From Treponema sp. (GTDB taxonomy: Bacteria; Spirochaetota; Spirochaetia; Treponematales; Breznakiellaceae), in contig WRLF01000014.1 of the NCBI GenBank assembly GCA_009777735.1, positions 19,917 through 83,916 of the forward strand: a stretch of DNA of 64,000 bases, read 5' to 3'. The position numbers were made by a program, and so were the translations under genes. Below, piece after piece: positions 8,452-17,535 of the stretch. How positions within the stretch are numbered: position 1 is the first letter of the stretch; the number at the start of each line of letters is the position of its first letter. The notes below the pieces were generated by a model. The model worked only from the letters and a program-made list of their open reading frames with translations. It did not search any database and was not told the origin of the DNA.

Positions 8452-9505
8452 TACATCTCAGTTTCTTTTCAATATATTTAAAAAAAACGAAACGGCGCTC
8501 CATGAATTAACGTACCTCTTTTGGGAATGTACCCTGCGCTGTAATTTGAACTGCCTGCACTGCGGAAGCGATTGCACCGCAAATGCAATGATTCCCGATC
8601 TTCCCTTTGATGATTTTCTCAAGGCCATACTGCCTCTCAAAAAAAAGTATAAACCTGATACCATAACCGTGGCCATTACCGGAGGCGAGCCGGTATTACG
8701 TAAGGATTTACCGGATTGCGGCAGAACCCTGCGCCGTCATGGGTTTCGCTGGGGGATTGTTACCAATGGATACGATTATACTTCGAAAATACACGGTATG
8801 CTGCTGGATGCGGGTATGGGGTCCCTCACCCTGAGTCTTGACGGGCTCGAAGCCAGCCACAACTGGCTGCGGGCCAATGACAGGAGTTTTAGCCGGGCAG
8901 TTAATGCATTGGCATTAATCACCGCTTCCCAACGGTTGATTTATGATGTTGTTACCTGCGTGAATCAAAGAAATATCAATGAATTGAATCAACTTAAAGA
9001 ATTCTTGATCGATCGGAACGTCAAGGCATGGCGCCTGTTTACCATTTCACCGATTGGAAGAGCAACTGAAAACAATGAACTCTTTCTTAATCCGAATCAG
9101 CTTAAACAACTCATGGAATTTATCGTTGAGGCCCGTGCCGAAAAACGGATGCGGGTAACATTTAGTTGTGAAGCCTGGCTTGGTGAATACGAAAGAAAAG
9201 TCCGTGACGCTTGCTTTTTTTGCCGCGCCGGTATTCAAATAGCCTCAGTCCTGGTTGACGGTTCCATATCGGCGTGCCCGAATATCAACCGGAGCTTTAT
9301 TCAGGGTAATATTTACCGGGATGATTTCCTGGATGTCTGGGAAAACCGCTTTCGTATTATGCGTGACCGCCGCTGGACAAAAACAGGAATATGTCAGGAT
9401 TGCAGGGAATACAAACATTGCCAGGGCGGCGCCATGCATCTGTGGGATGAAAAAAAAGATGGTGTTTTAACCTGTATTTATAGGCAATTATCAATTAACA
9501 AGTAA
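8444..9505 (+). CDS. SPASM-domain radical SAM enzyme, partner of the small lipoprotein
   Basis: A 353-residue enzyme. The [4Fe-4S]-SAM motif CxxxCxxC is Cys33, Cys37 and Cys40, followed by the TGGEP motif that contacts SAM. The C-terminal third carries the cysteine pattern of a SPASM domain (ACFFC, ACPN, GICQDC, KHCQGG and a final Cys), which in related enzymes holds one or two auxiliary iron-sulfur clusters and marks peptide- or protein-modifying enzymes. The start ATG overlaps the lipoprotein gene by 8 bases. No RiPP precursor with a leader, no RRE domain protein and no exporter are nearby, so the lipoprotein is the natural candidate substrate. The stop codon lies inside the shared terminator. 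Confidence 0.85.
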   Translation: MINTSQFLFNIFKKNETALHELTYLFWECTLRCNLNCLHCGSDCTANAMIPDLPFDDFLKAILPLKKKYKPDTITVAITGGEPVLRKDLPDCGRTLRRHGFRWGIVTNGYDYTSKIHGMLLDAGMGSLTLSLDGLEASHNWLRANDRSFSRAVNALALITASQRLIYDVVTCVNQRNINELNQLKEFLIDRNVKAWRLFTISPIGRATENNELFLNPNQLKQLMEFIVEARAEKRMRVTFSCEAWLGEYERKVRDACFFCRAGIQIASVLVDGSISACPNINRSFIQGNIYRDDFLDVWENRFRIMRDRRWTKTGICQDCREYKHCQGGAMHLWDEKKDGVLTCIYRQLSINK

Positions 9506-9528
9506 CAGATACCTGTTACTTGTTAATT
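9493..9528. terminator. Bidirectional terminator overlapping both convergent stop codons
   Basis: A perfect 16-bp inverted repeat, 9493-9508 against 9513-9528, with a 4-base loop. It contains the stop of the radical SAM gene (9503-9505) and the stop of the convergent coiled-coil lipoprotein gene (9523-9525). T-rich sequence follows on the plus side. Confidence 0.75.
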
Positions 9529-10029
9529 TTCTGCTTGTTCTGCCGACAGCGCTTGTATCAGCGCTTCCTGTGCCGTTTCCAGCCGGATGCGGGCGTCATC
9601 AAGCATGGTTGTCAGTATCGCCAGTTCACCTTCCAGCACTTGCCCGCTTTCGGAAAGAACTTCAAGTAATTCCATAACAGCCTCGTTGCCGGGAAAACGC
9701 CGCCTTTCACTTCGGGACTCCCGGTCTGGGCCTTCTGCATCATCCTCGTCGGAGGATGCCTGTCTTTCTCTCCGTTCGGGGCGTCCTCCGCGAAGGCGTT
9801 GCTGCCACATCTCCGGATCAGATAACATTGCAACTGCCACGGAAAATAATTCGGACAGTTCTGTCTGTGCTGCTTCAATTTCAGCCTGTAATCCCGTAAT
9901 TAATTCATTGTTATTTAGCTGTATTGCTTCCGCCGGTTCCTCTTTGCCGGTACAATCGATCATCATGGCTGATCCTGTCAATAATATTACAAGTCCGATG
10001 ACACATTGCTTTTTTGCCGTTATTATCAT
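9523..10029 (-). CDS. Coiled-coil lipoprotein of unknown function
   Basis: A 168-residue product with a basic start (MIITAKKQC), a hydrophobic region and a weak lipobox MMIDC, consistent with spirochaete signals. The mature part is helical: an N-terminal segment around LQAEIEAAQTELSEL, a highly charged arginine/aspartate-rich middle with repeated RR and DD pairs, and a C-terminal Glu/Leu-rich helix. An AGGAG ribosome site lies before the ATG. A large frame on the opposite strand lacks these signs. Nothing indicates an enzymatic role; a structural or envelope function is a guess. Confidence 0.65.
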   Translation of the reverse strand: MIITAKKQCVIGLVILLTGSAMMIDCTGKEEPAEAIQLNNNELITGLQAEIEAAQTELSELFSVAVAMLSDPEMWQQRLRGGRPERRERQASSDEDDAEGPDRESRSERRRFPGNEAVMELLEVLSESGQVLEGELAILTTMLDDARIRLETAQEALIQALSAEQAEN

Positions 10030-10093
10030 TGAAAACTCCTCTGATTAAAGGTACCATAGAATTAATAATTCGTATACTTCACGGAGATGTTGT

Positions 10094-10864
10094 GTGCCGT
10101 TACTGACCGATTTACATAACCATTCCTGCCTTTCTCCCTGTGGCTCACTGGAATTGTCACCCCGCCGTATATTGGAAATTGCCGCCGCGAAAAACCTGCA
10201 GGTCATGGCATTAACCGATCATAATTCAAGCCTAAACTGCCCGGCATTCGCCAAACTCTGCCCCGAATTCGGCATTGTCCCCATTTTTGGCATGGAAGCG
10301 TCCACAAACGAGGAAATTCATGTATTGTGTCTTTTTACCGATTTGGAAGCAAGCCTTGCCTTCAGCGAATTCACCTATTCTATTTTAACCCCGTTTCTCA
10401 ATAATCCCGATAAAACCGGCGATCAGGTTTATGTTGATGAAAATGACAGCATTGAAGGTGAAGTAGAATACTACCTTGTAAACCCGCTCGATATTTCCAT
10501 TGAGGATATAGGAGCAAAAACGGCAGAGTACGGCGGCATAGTCATTCCCGCACATGTTGATCGCCCTGCTTTTTCCATGACAAGCCAGTTAGGTACAGTA
10601 ACCCCCGGCCCCTGGGCTGCTATAGAGTGCGTCCGTATTCCGCCATCCCTTGGCGGCTCGCCACCCGGAGGTGGCAGGCCTCTGGATACCCTGGGTTTCC
10701 CCCTTATTACATCATCCGATGCCCATGTTCCGGAGCATATTGCCCGCCGCCCTTTTCACCTGGCCATTACACTTGAAGAACTCCGGCCCGGCGGACCCGG
10801 CACCGAAGCTGACATGGAAGCATTCAGGCAGGCGCTGAAAATGTCTGCGGCGAAAATAAAATAA
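10094..10864 (+). CDS. Second PHP-domain phosphoesterase
   Basis: GTG start at 10094 with GGAG at 10083-10086. The 256-residue protein carries the PHP metal motifs: DLHNHS (His8, His10), LTDHN (Asp42, His43), GMEAS for the bridging glutamate, PAHVDR and SSDAHVPEH near the C-terminus. It differs from the PHP protein at 5100 in motif surroundings (LHNHS, TDHN) and is closer to the family that acts on nucleotide or sugar phosphates. A Gly/Pro-rich segment (SLGGSPPGGG) before the SSDAH motif is encoded by two small tandem hairpins and looks like an addition to the usual fold. It stands alone and its substrate is unknown. Confidence 0.8.
   Translation: MPLLTDLHNHSCLSPCGSLELSPRRILEIAAAKNLQVMALTDHNSSLNCPAFAKLCPEFGIVPIFGMEASTNEEIHVLCLFTDLEASLAFSEFTYSILTPFLNNPDKTGDQVYVDENDSIEGEVEYYLVNPLDISIEDIGAKTAEYGGIVIPAHVDRPAFSMTSQLGTVTPGPWAAIECVRIPPSLGGSPPGGGRPLDTLGFPLITSSDAHVPEHIARRPFHLAITLEELRPGGPGTEADMEAFRQALKMSAAKIK
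10640..10675. repeat. Two tandem short hairpins within the PHP gene
   Basis: CCGCCA/TGGCGG (10640-10656, 5-base loop) and GCCACC/GGTGGC (10660-10675, 4-base loop) lie side by side in coding sequence for a Gly/Pro-rich segment. Short stems of this kind can arise by chance. Confidence 0.45.
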
Positions 10865-10880
10865 AAACTATAATATTAAT

Positions 10881-11474
10881 CTAACGGCTGCTTTGGTTAC
10901 TCAAATACATATAGGAAATTCCCCCGGGAAAATGTCCTGCGCCGATAAACCTATGCTCAGGCGATAATATATAATTACGGTGCCCTTCGGAATTCATCCA
11001 GCCGTTTACGAGAAACTCGGCAGACAGGTTTCCGCTGCTGTACCAATTGCCTCCGTTCCAGCGCAAACGCCCGCCAAAGGCTGCCGCCACATTTGCAGAT
11101 GCACCATGAGTTGCGGATTGGTTGTCAGCATAAGGCCCGAAGTTATGTCCCCCTCTGTAGCCTAATCCCCTTAAGTCCCAGGCTTGCTGTGCGTAGAATC
11201 GGGCAGCCATCATGAGAGCATCATCTCTTGCCACCTGGCTTAGACTGTTATTTGCCCTTACGTTGTTTATGAGTCTAATCACTTCCAGTTCAACAGTTGT
11301 TGGACCGCCAAATTTCCGGTAATCTGCAATCCATGCGTTTCTTTCCGCATCTGTAATGCGTCTATCAGGCAGTGTTATGGAAGATTGGGCGATAGTAGGC
11401 GGCGGCACTTCAATGCCTCCCCCGTCCGCATCACAACCAATAAATATACAAGCAAGAAGAATGAGACCTATCAT
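10881..11474 (-). CDS. CAP-domain (SCP/PR-1-like) lipoprotein
   Basis: A 197-residue protein with a short hydrophobic start and lipobox IFIGC. The mature part is a CAP domain: the region EVIRLINNVRANNSLS, then GHNFGPY, then NGWMNSEGHRNYIL near the end, the last matching the usual His-containing CAP signature 2. Bacterial CAP proteins are extracytoplasmic and their activities are mostly undefined, with lipid binding or proteolysis proposed for some. A TAA in the same frame lies just before the ATG. The signal lacks the usual basic residues, so the start is a little uncertain. It lies 21 bases after the stop of the next gene upstream, on the same strand. Confidence 0.8.
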   Translation of the reverse strand: MIGLILLACIFIGCDADGGGIEVPPPTIAQSSITLPDRRITDAERNAWIADYRKFGGPTTVELEVIRLINNVRANNSLSQVARDDALMMAARFYAQQAWDLRGLGYRGGHNFGPYADNQSATHGASANVAAAFGGRLRWNGGNWYSSGNLSAEFLVNGWMNSEGHRNYILSPEHRFIGAGHFPGGISYMYLSNQSSR

Positions 11475-11495
11475 AGGGATTTATTACACTTGATT

Positions 11496-12464
11496 CTATT
11501 TTACCGATACATATACCAATGTTTGATTTACCAACTGATAGGCAATTTCGCCGAAGGTAATCGGTCCTGAAAACGCTTCGATTTTCTTGTTTTCAAGCTC
11601 ACCGTAAAGAAAATTCAAGATACAGTTGCAGGAAAAATCGGCTGTTATGCCTTTATGTCCGGCGATGTAATCGTTAAATAATTTTTCGTAGTTTGAAACG
11701 GCTTTAGCCGTTCTGTATTTTATGCCGCTGAACACCGGAGCGTAGAAGTTAACAACCCCATTCTCAATGGATTTGAACGAGATGTTGACGCCGTTCCCCG
11801 AATAATCCCCGACAATGGGGAGTTTCGTGTCTATGGATTTTTCTGTTATATAGTCGGCAAATACGACTTCTTTGCCATCTACCCGGCATTTTTTGACAGA
11901 AAACCCTTCTTCCGAAAATTCAATTACCGGTGAAGCGGTATCCTGCTCAAAAATATTGATTATATTCACAGATACTGTTTTATTCTCAGGTACTTGCATA
12001 TGCAGCGCAATGGCCTTGTCTGAAAATGTTTCCGATGTGCTTCCGTTGACAGTTATCGGTGTTTGTCCCGGTATGTTCAGATTGAGACCGGAAATCCAGC
12101 CCACAATGTTCCGCAGAAACATTTTTTCATATTTAGCGGCATTTTGCGCGTATTCTTTATGTACGGCGCTGTCAAATGGTATGATCAACAGGGAAAAGCC
12201 GTTGTCAAAGGAATCCGCCGTCACCTGGCTGATATTCTGGGCATTATACGATTTAAATTGGTAATTCTCATATGGGAATTCGGTAACAAATAATAAATCA
12301 CCTGAAACTGTACCGCCGTCTTTTGCCATAAAATACTCGGTGGATCCGCCGATCCATTTCCCTTTCGGCAGTTTTTTGAGCAGCGCTTCCGTTCCGGCGA
12401 TATGGAGCAGCTTACCGTCTTGAATTAGTTTTGATGTTGCATCGTATGTCATTAACATATACAT
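11496..12464 (-). CDS. Conserved protein of unknown function, possibly FIST-like
   Basis: A 322-residue soluble protein with no signal peptide. The C-terminal stretch, with CNCILNFLYGEL and later GPITFGEIAYQLVNQTLVY, has the flavour of the C-terminal part of FIST sensor proteins, and I vaguely recall a DUF6976 family with such a sequence; both suggestions are weak. The N-terminal part has GGSTEYFM and a predicted alpha/beta pattern. It is preceded by a GAGGAGG-type ribosome site. The neighbour upstream is a 71-residue helical protein only 20 bases away, so the two form a unit. FIST proteins are usually small-molecule sensors in signalling; a similar role would be inference. Confidence 0.6.
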   Translation of the reverse strand: MYMLMTYDATSKLIQDGKLLHIAGTEALLKKLPKGKWIGGSTEYFMAKDGGTVSGDLLFVTEFPYENYQFKSYNAQNISQVTADSFDNGFSLLIIPFDSAVHKEYAQNAAKYEKMFLRNIVGWISGLNLNIPGQTPITVNGSTSETFSDKAIALHMQVPENKTVSVNIINIFEQDTASPVIEFSEEGFSVKKCRVDGKEVVFADYITEKSIDTKLPIVGDYSGNGVNISFKSIENGVVNFYAPVFSGIKYRTAKAVSNYEKLFNDYIAGHKGITADFSCNCILNFLYGELENKKIEAFSGPITFGEIAYQLVNQTLVYVSVK

Positions 12465-12484
12465 TCCTCCTCATAATGGTTTAT

Positions 12485-12700
12485 TTATAATTGCGCGATT
12501 AAGGCAAAGTCATCAGCCATAATCGTATGGTATTTTTTTAGAAATGCGTTAATATCGGCAGTACAGCTTTCAAGCGTCGGCTGAGATGGATCTTTTGAAT
12601 ACAGTTCTTTCAAATGCGTTAACATCATGGAAAATGCATACAGTTTAAATTTTTGAACTCCCTGTAATAGTTTTTCTGTTTGTTGATAAGTCACGTTCAT
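12485..12700 (-). CDS. Small helical protein of unknown function, paired with the FIST-like gene
   Basis: A 71-residue protein, mostly helical by composition (KFKLYAFSMMLTHLKEL), without signal peptide or cysteine motif beyond a single Cys. It has a strong ribosome site (AGGGGG) and lies 20 bases before the next gene. The length and conserved spacing suggest a real gene; no family was recognised. Confidence 0.6.
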   Translation of the reverse strand: MNVTYQQTEKLLQGVQKFKLYAFSMMLTHLKELYSKDPSQPTLESCTADINAFLKKYHTIMADDFALIAQL

Positions 12701-12784
12701 AGTTAATTTCCCCCTTCATATATACCCGTAAAATGGCTGAATTTTGACTAGTTACAGTTATTTAATCATTTTTTTGGGGATCTG

Positions 12785-14575
12785 TCAAGTAGCCAAAGGG
12801 ATTCTAATCTTGAAAATTGAGCCTTCGCCGAAATGGCTTTCTACTTCGGCTGTTCCCCGGTGCAGCAAGGAAATGTGGCGGACGATGGAAAGGCCAAGGC
12901 CGGTTCCGCCGGCCTTTCGGCTTCTCGAACGGTCAACACGGTAAAATCGTTCGAATATCCGTTCCTGATGCTCTGCGGAAATCCCAATTCCTTTATCACG
13001 TACTTCAAAGATCAATTCTCTTTCATCGGCAGATGTATCTATGTATGCGTTTATCCATACCTTTGATTTGGGCGGTGAATATTTGATGCCATTATCAATC
13101 AAATTAATCAATGCCTGTATTATTAATGAACCATATAAAACCGCTTTCAAATCGTGCGGACAGTCTACCTTGATCTCAATTTGATTATTTTTTACCTGCA
13201 TCCCTGCCGAAGAAACCGCTTCGTCAATAATTGACGCAATATATAGTTCTTCCTTGCTGTGCCCGTTGCTGGAATTGTTTTCCAAATCAGCGAGTATCAA
13301 AAGATCATTCGTAAGGTTTTCCATGATACCGGCGTTTTTTTGGATTATATCCGTAAAATGGATTATTTGTTTAATATCATCGTTTTTCTGTTCTGAAACA
13401 GTGTCCAGCAGCGTTTCGGCAAATCCTTTGATAAGCTGAATGGGTGTACGAAGTTCATGTGATACATTGGCGACAAAATCTTTGCGTATTCTTTCCAGTT
13501 TTACCAGCCGGGTGATATCCTGTAAAACAATAACAAGACCGCTTTTTTTTCCGGAAAGGGGAGACAGATACACCTGAAAAGTTTTTTCAGCGCCTATATG
13601 AAATGTAAGGTCCATTTCTGTAGGCACATCAGAAACAAGCGCTTTTTTGGCAGCTTCCGTCAATTCAGCTGAACGTGTCGCTTCCAGCAGGGACAAACCG
13701 CTGACATTCCCGTTTCCCAGATTGAATAATTCCCTTGCACGGGGGTTTACCAGATGCAATATAAGATCGCTGTCCATTGCAAACAGCGCCTCGGACATTC
13801 CATTAAGTATCGCTTCAAGACGGCTGCCTTCTTCTCTGGCCTGTTCCAGTTTGCAATTAAGTTCATGGACAAAAGCTTTTATGGTTTTTTCCAGACTTCT
13901 GAATTCAGGGGCTATCTTTTCTTCCGATTCGGGGCCGGAAAGCAGCGGGGTGCCTGCCTGTGCAATTGTTACCAGCTTGCCAAGCGATGTTGATAAAGAA
14001 CGGTAGAATGTAACAATGACCCACATTACAGCAAAAACTACAAGCAGCGTAAAAATTATAAATGGATACAATACAGAAGAAATTCGCGTTCCAAACCTCG
14101 GTATTGATAATGAAAGCCGAAATACGCCAATGACGGCATTATCCCTGCCAAAAACAGGCATCGCATAATAAAGCAAATTCATTCCGGTGCTTATGGAATT
14201 TCTGCGTGTGCTTGATTCCCTGCCTTCAAGAGCGGCTATTATTTCATCACGGTCAATGTGGTTTACCAGCCTGTTTGTTATATGCGAATCCCACAGTACA
14301 TAACCGGAAGGGGCAATAAGGGTAAGGCGGTATGCGCTTGCGGCATTAACCGGAATATCAATCTCTCTAAGATGTTCATTTTCATCGGAAATAAATATTT
14401 CTGTTATACGATCATCCCCGATTGCAGCCAGCAGGGTAAGCGCGGTATTTTTCAATCCTGTAGTATTTACTTCGTAATATAGTGAATTCATAAATACCAG
14501 TATGGTAACTGCCAGTACCGTGATAAAACCAAGAGCCGAAAGCCCCAGGATAAGCAATGTTTTTTTTAGTGTCAT
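12785..14575 (-). CDS. phoR: PhoR-type sensor histidine kinase
   Basis: A 596-residue membrane kinase. It has TM1 at about residues 8-30, an extracytoplasmic domain of about 135 residues, TM2 near 180-200, a linker/PAS region (LEAILNGMSEALFAMDSD), the dimerisation/phosphoacceptor motif SHELRTP with His373, and the ATP-binding N, G1 and G2 boxes (LINLIDNGIKYSP, DKGIGI, GGTGLGLSI). Its start overlaps the phoB stop by ATGA. In the family it autophosphorylates on His and passes phosphate to PhoB. The link to phosphate rests on its position at the end of the pst operon; the sensor domain itself is not diagnostic. Confidence 0.9.
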   Translation of the reverse strand: MTLKKTLLILGLSALGFITVLAVTILVFMNSLYYEVNTTGLKNTALTLLAAIGDDRITEIFISDENEHLREIDIPVNAASAYRLTLIAPSGYVLWDSHITNRLVNHIDRDEIIAALEGRESSTRRNSISTGMNLLYYAMPVFGRDNAVIGVFRLSLSIPRFGTRISSVLYPFIIFTLLVVFAVMWVIVTFYRSLSTSLGKLVTIAQAGTPLLSGPESEEKIAPEFRSLEKTIKAFVHELNCKLEQAREEGSRLEAILNGMSEALFAMDSDLILHLVNPRARELFNLGNGNVSGLSLLEATRSAELTEAAKKALVSDVPTEMDLTFHIGAEKTFQVYLSPLSGKKSGLVIVLQDITRLVKLERIRKDFVANVSHELRTPIQLIKGFAETLLDTVSEQKNDDIKQIIHFTDIIQKNAGIMENLTNDLLILADLENNSSNGHSKEELYIASIIDEAVSSAGMQVKNNQIEIKVDCPHDLKAVLYGSLIIQALINLIDNGIKYSPPKSKVWINAYIDTSADERELIFEVRDKGIGISAEHQERIFERFYRVDRSRSRKAGGTGLGLSIVRHISLLHRGTAEVESHFGEGSIFKIRIPLAT

Positions 14576-15270
14576 TCCGATACCTTGAACCGGTAACCAA
14601 CGCCGCGGACAGTTTCGATCATATCTCCCGCCTTCTTGCCCAGTTTTTTCCGTAAACCAAGTATCTGAACATCTACTGAACGGTCGGTAACCGGGTAATC
14701 CGGCCCTTTTATCGCTTTGATAATCTGGCTGCGCGAAAATACTATTTCCGGATTTGATATAAAATGTTTAAGCAGCGCAAATTCGGTGGCAAAAAGGTCA
14801 AGATGCCTGCCGCCGTAATAAGCGGTATGGCGGGCGGCATCAAGTTTTAATTCTCCCTGCTGCCATGAGGTTACACTCTTGTCTTTCACGCTTTCTTCCT
14901 GCCGCCTTAAAGCCGCCCTGATTCGTGCAATCAATACTTTGGGGCTGTATGGTTTGACAACATAATCATCGGCGCCCAATTCAAGACCGGTAATGATATC
15001 CGCATCTTCACCTTTTGCCGTAGTCATTATCACCGGAATATTCCGGCATTGTTCAATATCTTTAATTTTTTTTAGAATACTAAAACCGTCTGTTCCCGGC
15101 AGCATAATATCCAGTAATATACAGTCAGCTTTTTTGTTTTTTAAAACTTTTAACCCCTCTTCCCCGGTTGTTACCTGAAGAAGTTTCCATCCTTCCTTTG
15201 CCAATGCAAGGAACAGCAATTCCTGAATTTGGGGATCATCTTCGATAATTAAAATGACAGCTTTATTCAT
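14572..15270 (-). CDS. phoB: PhoB-type response regulator
   Basis: A 232-residue OmpR/PhoB-family regulator. The receiver domain has the acidic pair Asp11-Asp12, the phosphoacceptor Asp54 in CILLDIMLPG, and a conserved Thr and Lys (TTAKG, VVKPYSP). The C-terminal winged helix ends in VRGVGYRF. Upstream it overlaps phoU by 8 bases and downstream phoR by 4. It probably binds the repeat array found upstream of pstS, making the operon autoregulated. Confidence 0.92.
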   Translation of the reverse strand: MNKAVILIIEDDPQIQELLFLALAKEGWKLLQVTTGEEGLKVLKNKKADCILLDIMLPGTDGFSILKKIKDIEQCRNIPVIMTTAKGEDADIITGLELGADDYVVKPYSPKVLIARIRAALRRQEESVKDKSVTSWQQGELKLDAARHTAYYGGRHLDLFATEFALLKHFISNPEIVFSRSQIIKAIKGPDYPVTDRSVDVQILGLRKKLGKKAGDMIETVRGVGYRFKVSE

Positions 15271-15928
15271 TTAATTCCTCATGTTTGCCTTCAATCATAT
15301 AAATGATAGCTTCACAAATATTGGTGACATGATCTCCCAGGCGTTCAAGCTGGTTTGATGTTTTTAGGATTTGAAAAGCCCCTTTTACTAAATCCGGGTA
15401 CTTCTTCATTAGGTTTAACACATCTTCGGTAAGCGCCTTATGCTCTGCGTCTATTTTACTGTCCATTGCCGCGGCATCGCGCGCTGCCTGCACATCCTGC
15501 CGTAAAAATGCGGATATGGCGGCGCGAAGCATTTCCCGTCCGGTTTCGGCCATCCGCTCCAGATGCTCCTGCGCCCTGAAAGGAGAATCCCCGCGTTTAG
15601 CAAGTTTTTTTGCCGCTCGTGCAAGATGCACCGCATGATCCCCAACCCTTTCTATATTACTGGTGAGCTTAAAAATTGCCACAATTTCCCGCATGTCGCG
15701 TGCAACAGGCTGCTGGGTAGCAATTAACATAGCGGCGTCATCTTCAATATTTATCTGCAATGCGTCAATCTCTGCATCATATGCACGGACTTCATCCGCC
15801 AGACCTGTATTGTTTGTTTTTAGGGCAGTAAGCGCCTTGCCAAGGTTTTCTTCCGCCCTTGTTGACATTGCCAGAATATCGTGCCGCAGACGTTTTAATT
15901 CTTCGGAAAAGAACAATCGTGTATTCAT
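15263..15928 (-). CDS. phoU: Phosphate signalling protein PhoU
   Basis: A 221-residue all-helical protein with two PhoU repeats, each with a helix carrying an acidic, metal-binding type pattern (KLTSNIERVGDHAVHLAR and LKTSNQLERLGDHVTNICE). PhoU links the Pst transporter to PhoR and damps the response when phosphate is plentiful. It lies 12 bases after pstB and overlaps phoB. Confidence 0.95.
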   Translation of the reverse strand: MNTRLFFSEELKRLRHDILAMSTRAEENLGKALTALKTNNTGLADEVRAYDAEIDALQINIEDDAAMLIATQQPVARDMREIVAIFKLTSNIERVGDHAVHLARAAKKLAKRGDSPFRAQEHLERMAETGREMLRAAISAFLRQDVQAARDAAAMDSKIDAEHKALTEDVLNLMKKYPDLVKGAFQILKTSNQLERLGDHVTNICEAIIYMIEGKHEELNE

Positions 15929-15940
15929 TTTTTTCTACTC

Positions 15941-16696
15941 TCAACCAAATCTTCCGGAAATGTAATCTTCTGTCCGTTTGTCCTTTGGATTGGTAAAGAC
16001 CTCCCTTGTATTGTTATATTCAATTAAATCACCCAGCAGAAAAAAACCTGTCATATTGCTGACCCTTGAAGCCTGATGCATCGCATGGGTAACAATAACA
16101 ATAGTATATTCTTTTTTTAAATTTCCAATCAACTCTTCAATCCGGCCTGTAGCAATGGGATCAAGGGCGCTGGTCGGTTCGTCCATCAAAATAACCTCCG
16201 GCTCCATCGCGATGCTTCGCGCGATGCAAAGGCGCTGCTGCTGTCCTCCGGAAAGTGCCTGCGCCGGTTTTTTCAATCTGTCCCTGACTTCGTTCCACAG
16301 AGCGGCTTTAATAAGGGAATTTTCTACAATGTCCGCTAGCTTTCCTTTATCTTTTACTCCCTGCATCCGTTTTCCGTAAGCGACATTGTCAAAAACGGTC
16401 ATGTTAAACGGGTTTGGTTTTTGAAACACCATTCCCACACGGCTGCGAAGTTCGGTAACATCCATTGCCCCGTAAATGTCCTGTCCGTCAAGCAAAACAT
16501 CGCCGGTTATGCGGCATGACGGTATCAGGTCGTTCATGCGGTTAAGTATGCGGATAAACGTAGACTTACCGCAGCCGGAAGGCCCGATGAGAGCAGTCAC
16601 ATCATGCTGTGCGATTGACATATTGATGTTTTTTAACGCCTGAAAATCCCCGTAAAAAAGATCCAGACCTGTTACTTCTATTTTGCTGCCGATCAT
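15941..16696 (-). CDS. pstB: Phosphate ABC transporter ATP-binding protein PstB
   Basis: A 251-residue ATPase of normal family length. The Walker A motif is GPSGCGKST, the signature LSGGQQQRL, and Walker [13 protein letters not shown]. The features [18 protein letters not shown] and the typical C-terminal YISGRFG are characteristic of PstB. The ATG overlaps the pstA stop as ATGA, so translation is coupled. Confidence 0.97.
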   Translation of the reverse strand: MIGSKIEVTGLDLFYGDFQALKNINMSIAQHDVTALIGPSGCGKSTFIRILNRMNDLIPSCRITGDVLLDGQDIYGAMDVTELRSRVGMVFQKPNPFNMTVFDNVAYGKRMQGVKDKGKLADIVENSLIKAALWNEVRDRLKKPAQALSGGQQQRLCIARSIAMEPEVILMDEPTSALDPIATGRIEELIGNLKKEYTIVIVTHAMHQASRVSNMTGFFLLGDLIEYNNTREVFTNPKDKRTEDYISGRFG

Positions 16697-17535
16697 GTTG
16701 TCTCTCCGATTTTTTTTCTGAAATTGGCGGCGATTAACTTGGCCGAAGTGTTTATCACCATAACGAGTATCACCAGCACCGATGCAGTGGCAAAAGCAAT
16801 GCCAAAATCTTCGGGACGCACCGCTTCGTTCGTCAGATAATACAGGTGAATCGTAAGCGTTCGCCCGGATTCAAAAATGGTACGCGGCAAATTCTTTGAA
16901 ATGCCGACTGTCAGCAATACCGGCGCTGATTCTCCCACAACACGGCCTATCGCAAGAATCACCGAAGTCAGTATTCCCGGCAGGGCTGACGGTAAAACCA
17001 CATGAACAATGGTTTGAAACTTCGTTGCGCCCAATGCCAGGGATCCTTCACGAAAAGTGTCGGGGATGGATTTAAGGGATTCTTCGGTGGTGCGGATAAT
17101 AACGGGCAGTACCATAATGCTTAAAGTGAACGCACCGGCAATTATTGACTGGCCAAAACCCAAAAGGCGGCAGAACATCAAAAGGCCAAAAAGCCCGTAG
17201 ATAATAGACGGAATCCCTGCGAGGGTTTCGATTGCAAGGCGTAATATCCGTATGAGCTTTGAATTACCGGAGTATTCATTTAAAAAAATCGCGCTGGCTA
17301 TTCCGACCGGCAGTGCAACGGCGATTGATACAAGTACCACATACATGGTGGTTACAATCATGGGAAGAATACCGGCTTCTGCGCTGGTAAGAAACGAAAC
17401 ATTAAGAAAACCGGCCTGCGATCTGAATATATACAGTATGACAAATAACAGGGCGATAATAACGCCCCCCATTGCCGCCGCCATGACACCGTACATTATT
17501 CTGTCAATTATTTTTTGTTTCTTGATTTTTTTCAT
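16693..17535 (-). CDS. pstA: Phosphate ABC transporter permease PstA
   Basis: A permease with six predicted membrane spans. The EAA loop region ([20 protein letters not shown]) is clear. I choose the start at 17535 (MKKIKKQKI), giving 280 residues, because the ATG overlaps the pstC stop as ATGA; an upstream in-frame start would add ten residues read from inside pstC. Confidence 0.95.
   Translation of the reverse strand: MKKIKKQKIIDRIMYGVMAAAMGGVIIALLFVILYIFRSQAGFLNVSFLTSAEAGILPMIVTTMYVVLVSIAVALPVGIASAIFLNEYSGNSKLIRILRLAIETLAGIPSIIYGLFGLLMFCRLLGFGQSIIAGAFTLSIMVLPVIIRTTEESLKSIPDTFREGSLALGATKFQTIVHVVLPSALPGILTSVILAIGRVVGESAPVLLTVGISKNLPRTIFESGRTLTIHLYYLTNEAVRPEDFGIAFATASVLVILVMVINTSAKLIAANFRKKIGETT

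Noticed and set aside
9587..10048. 153-codon plus-strand frame opposite the coiled-coil lipoprotein
   Set aside because: The minus-strand frame has a signal peptide, a ribosome site and a shared terminator; the plus frame is Ser/Arg-rich without features.
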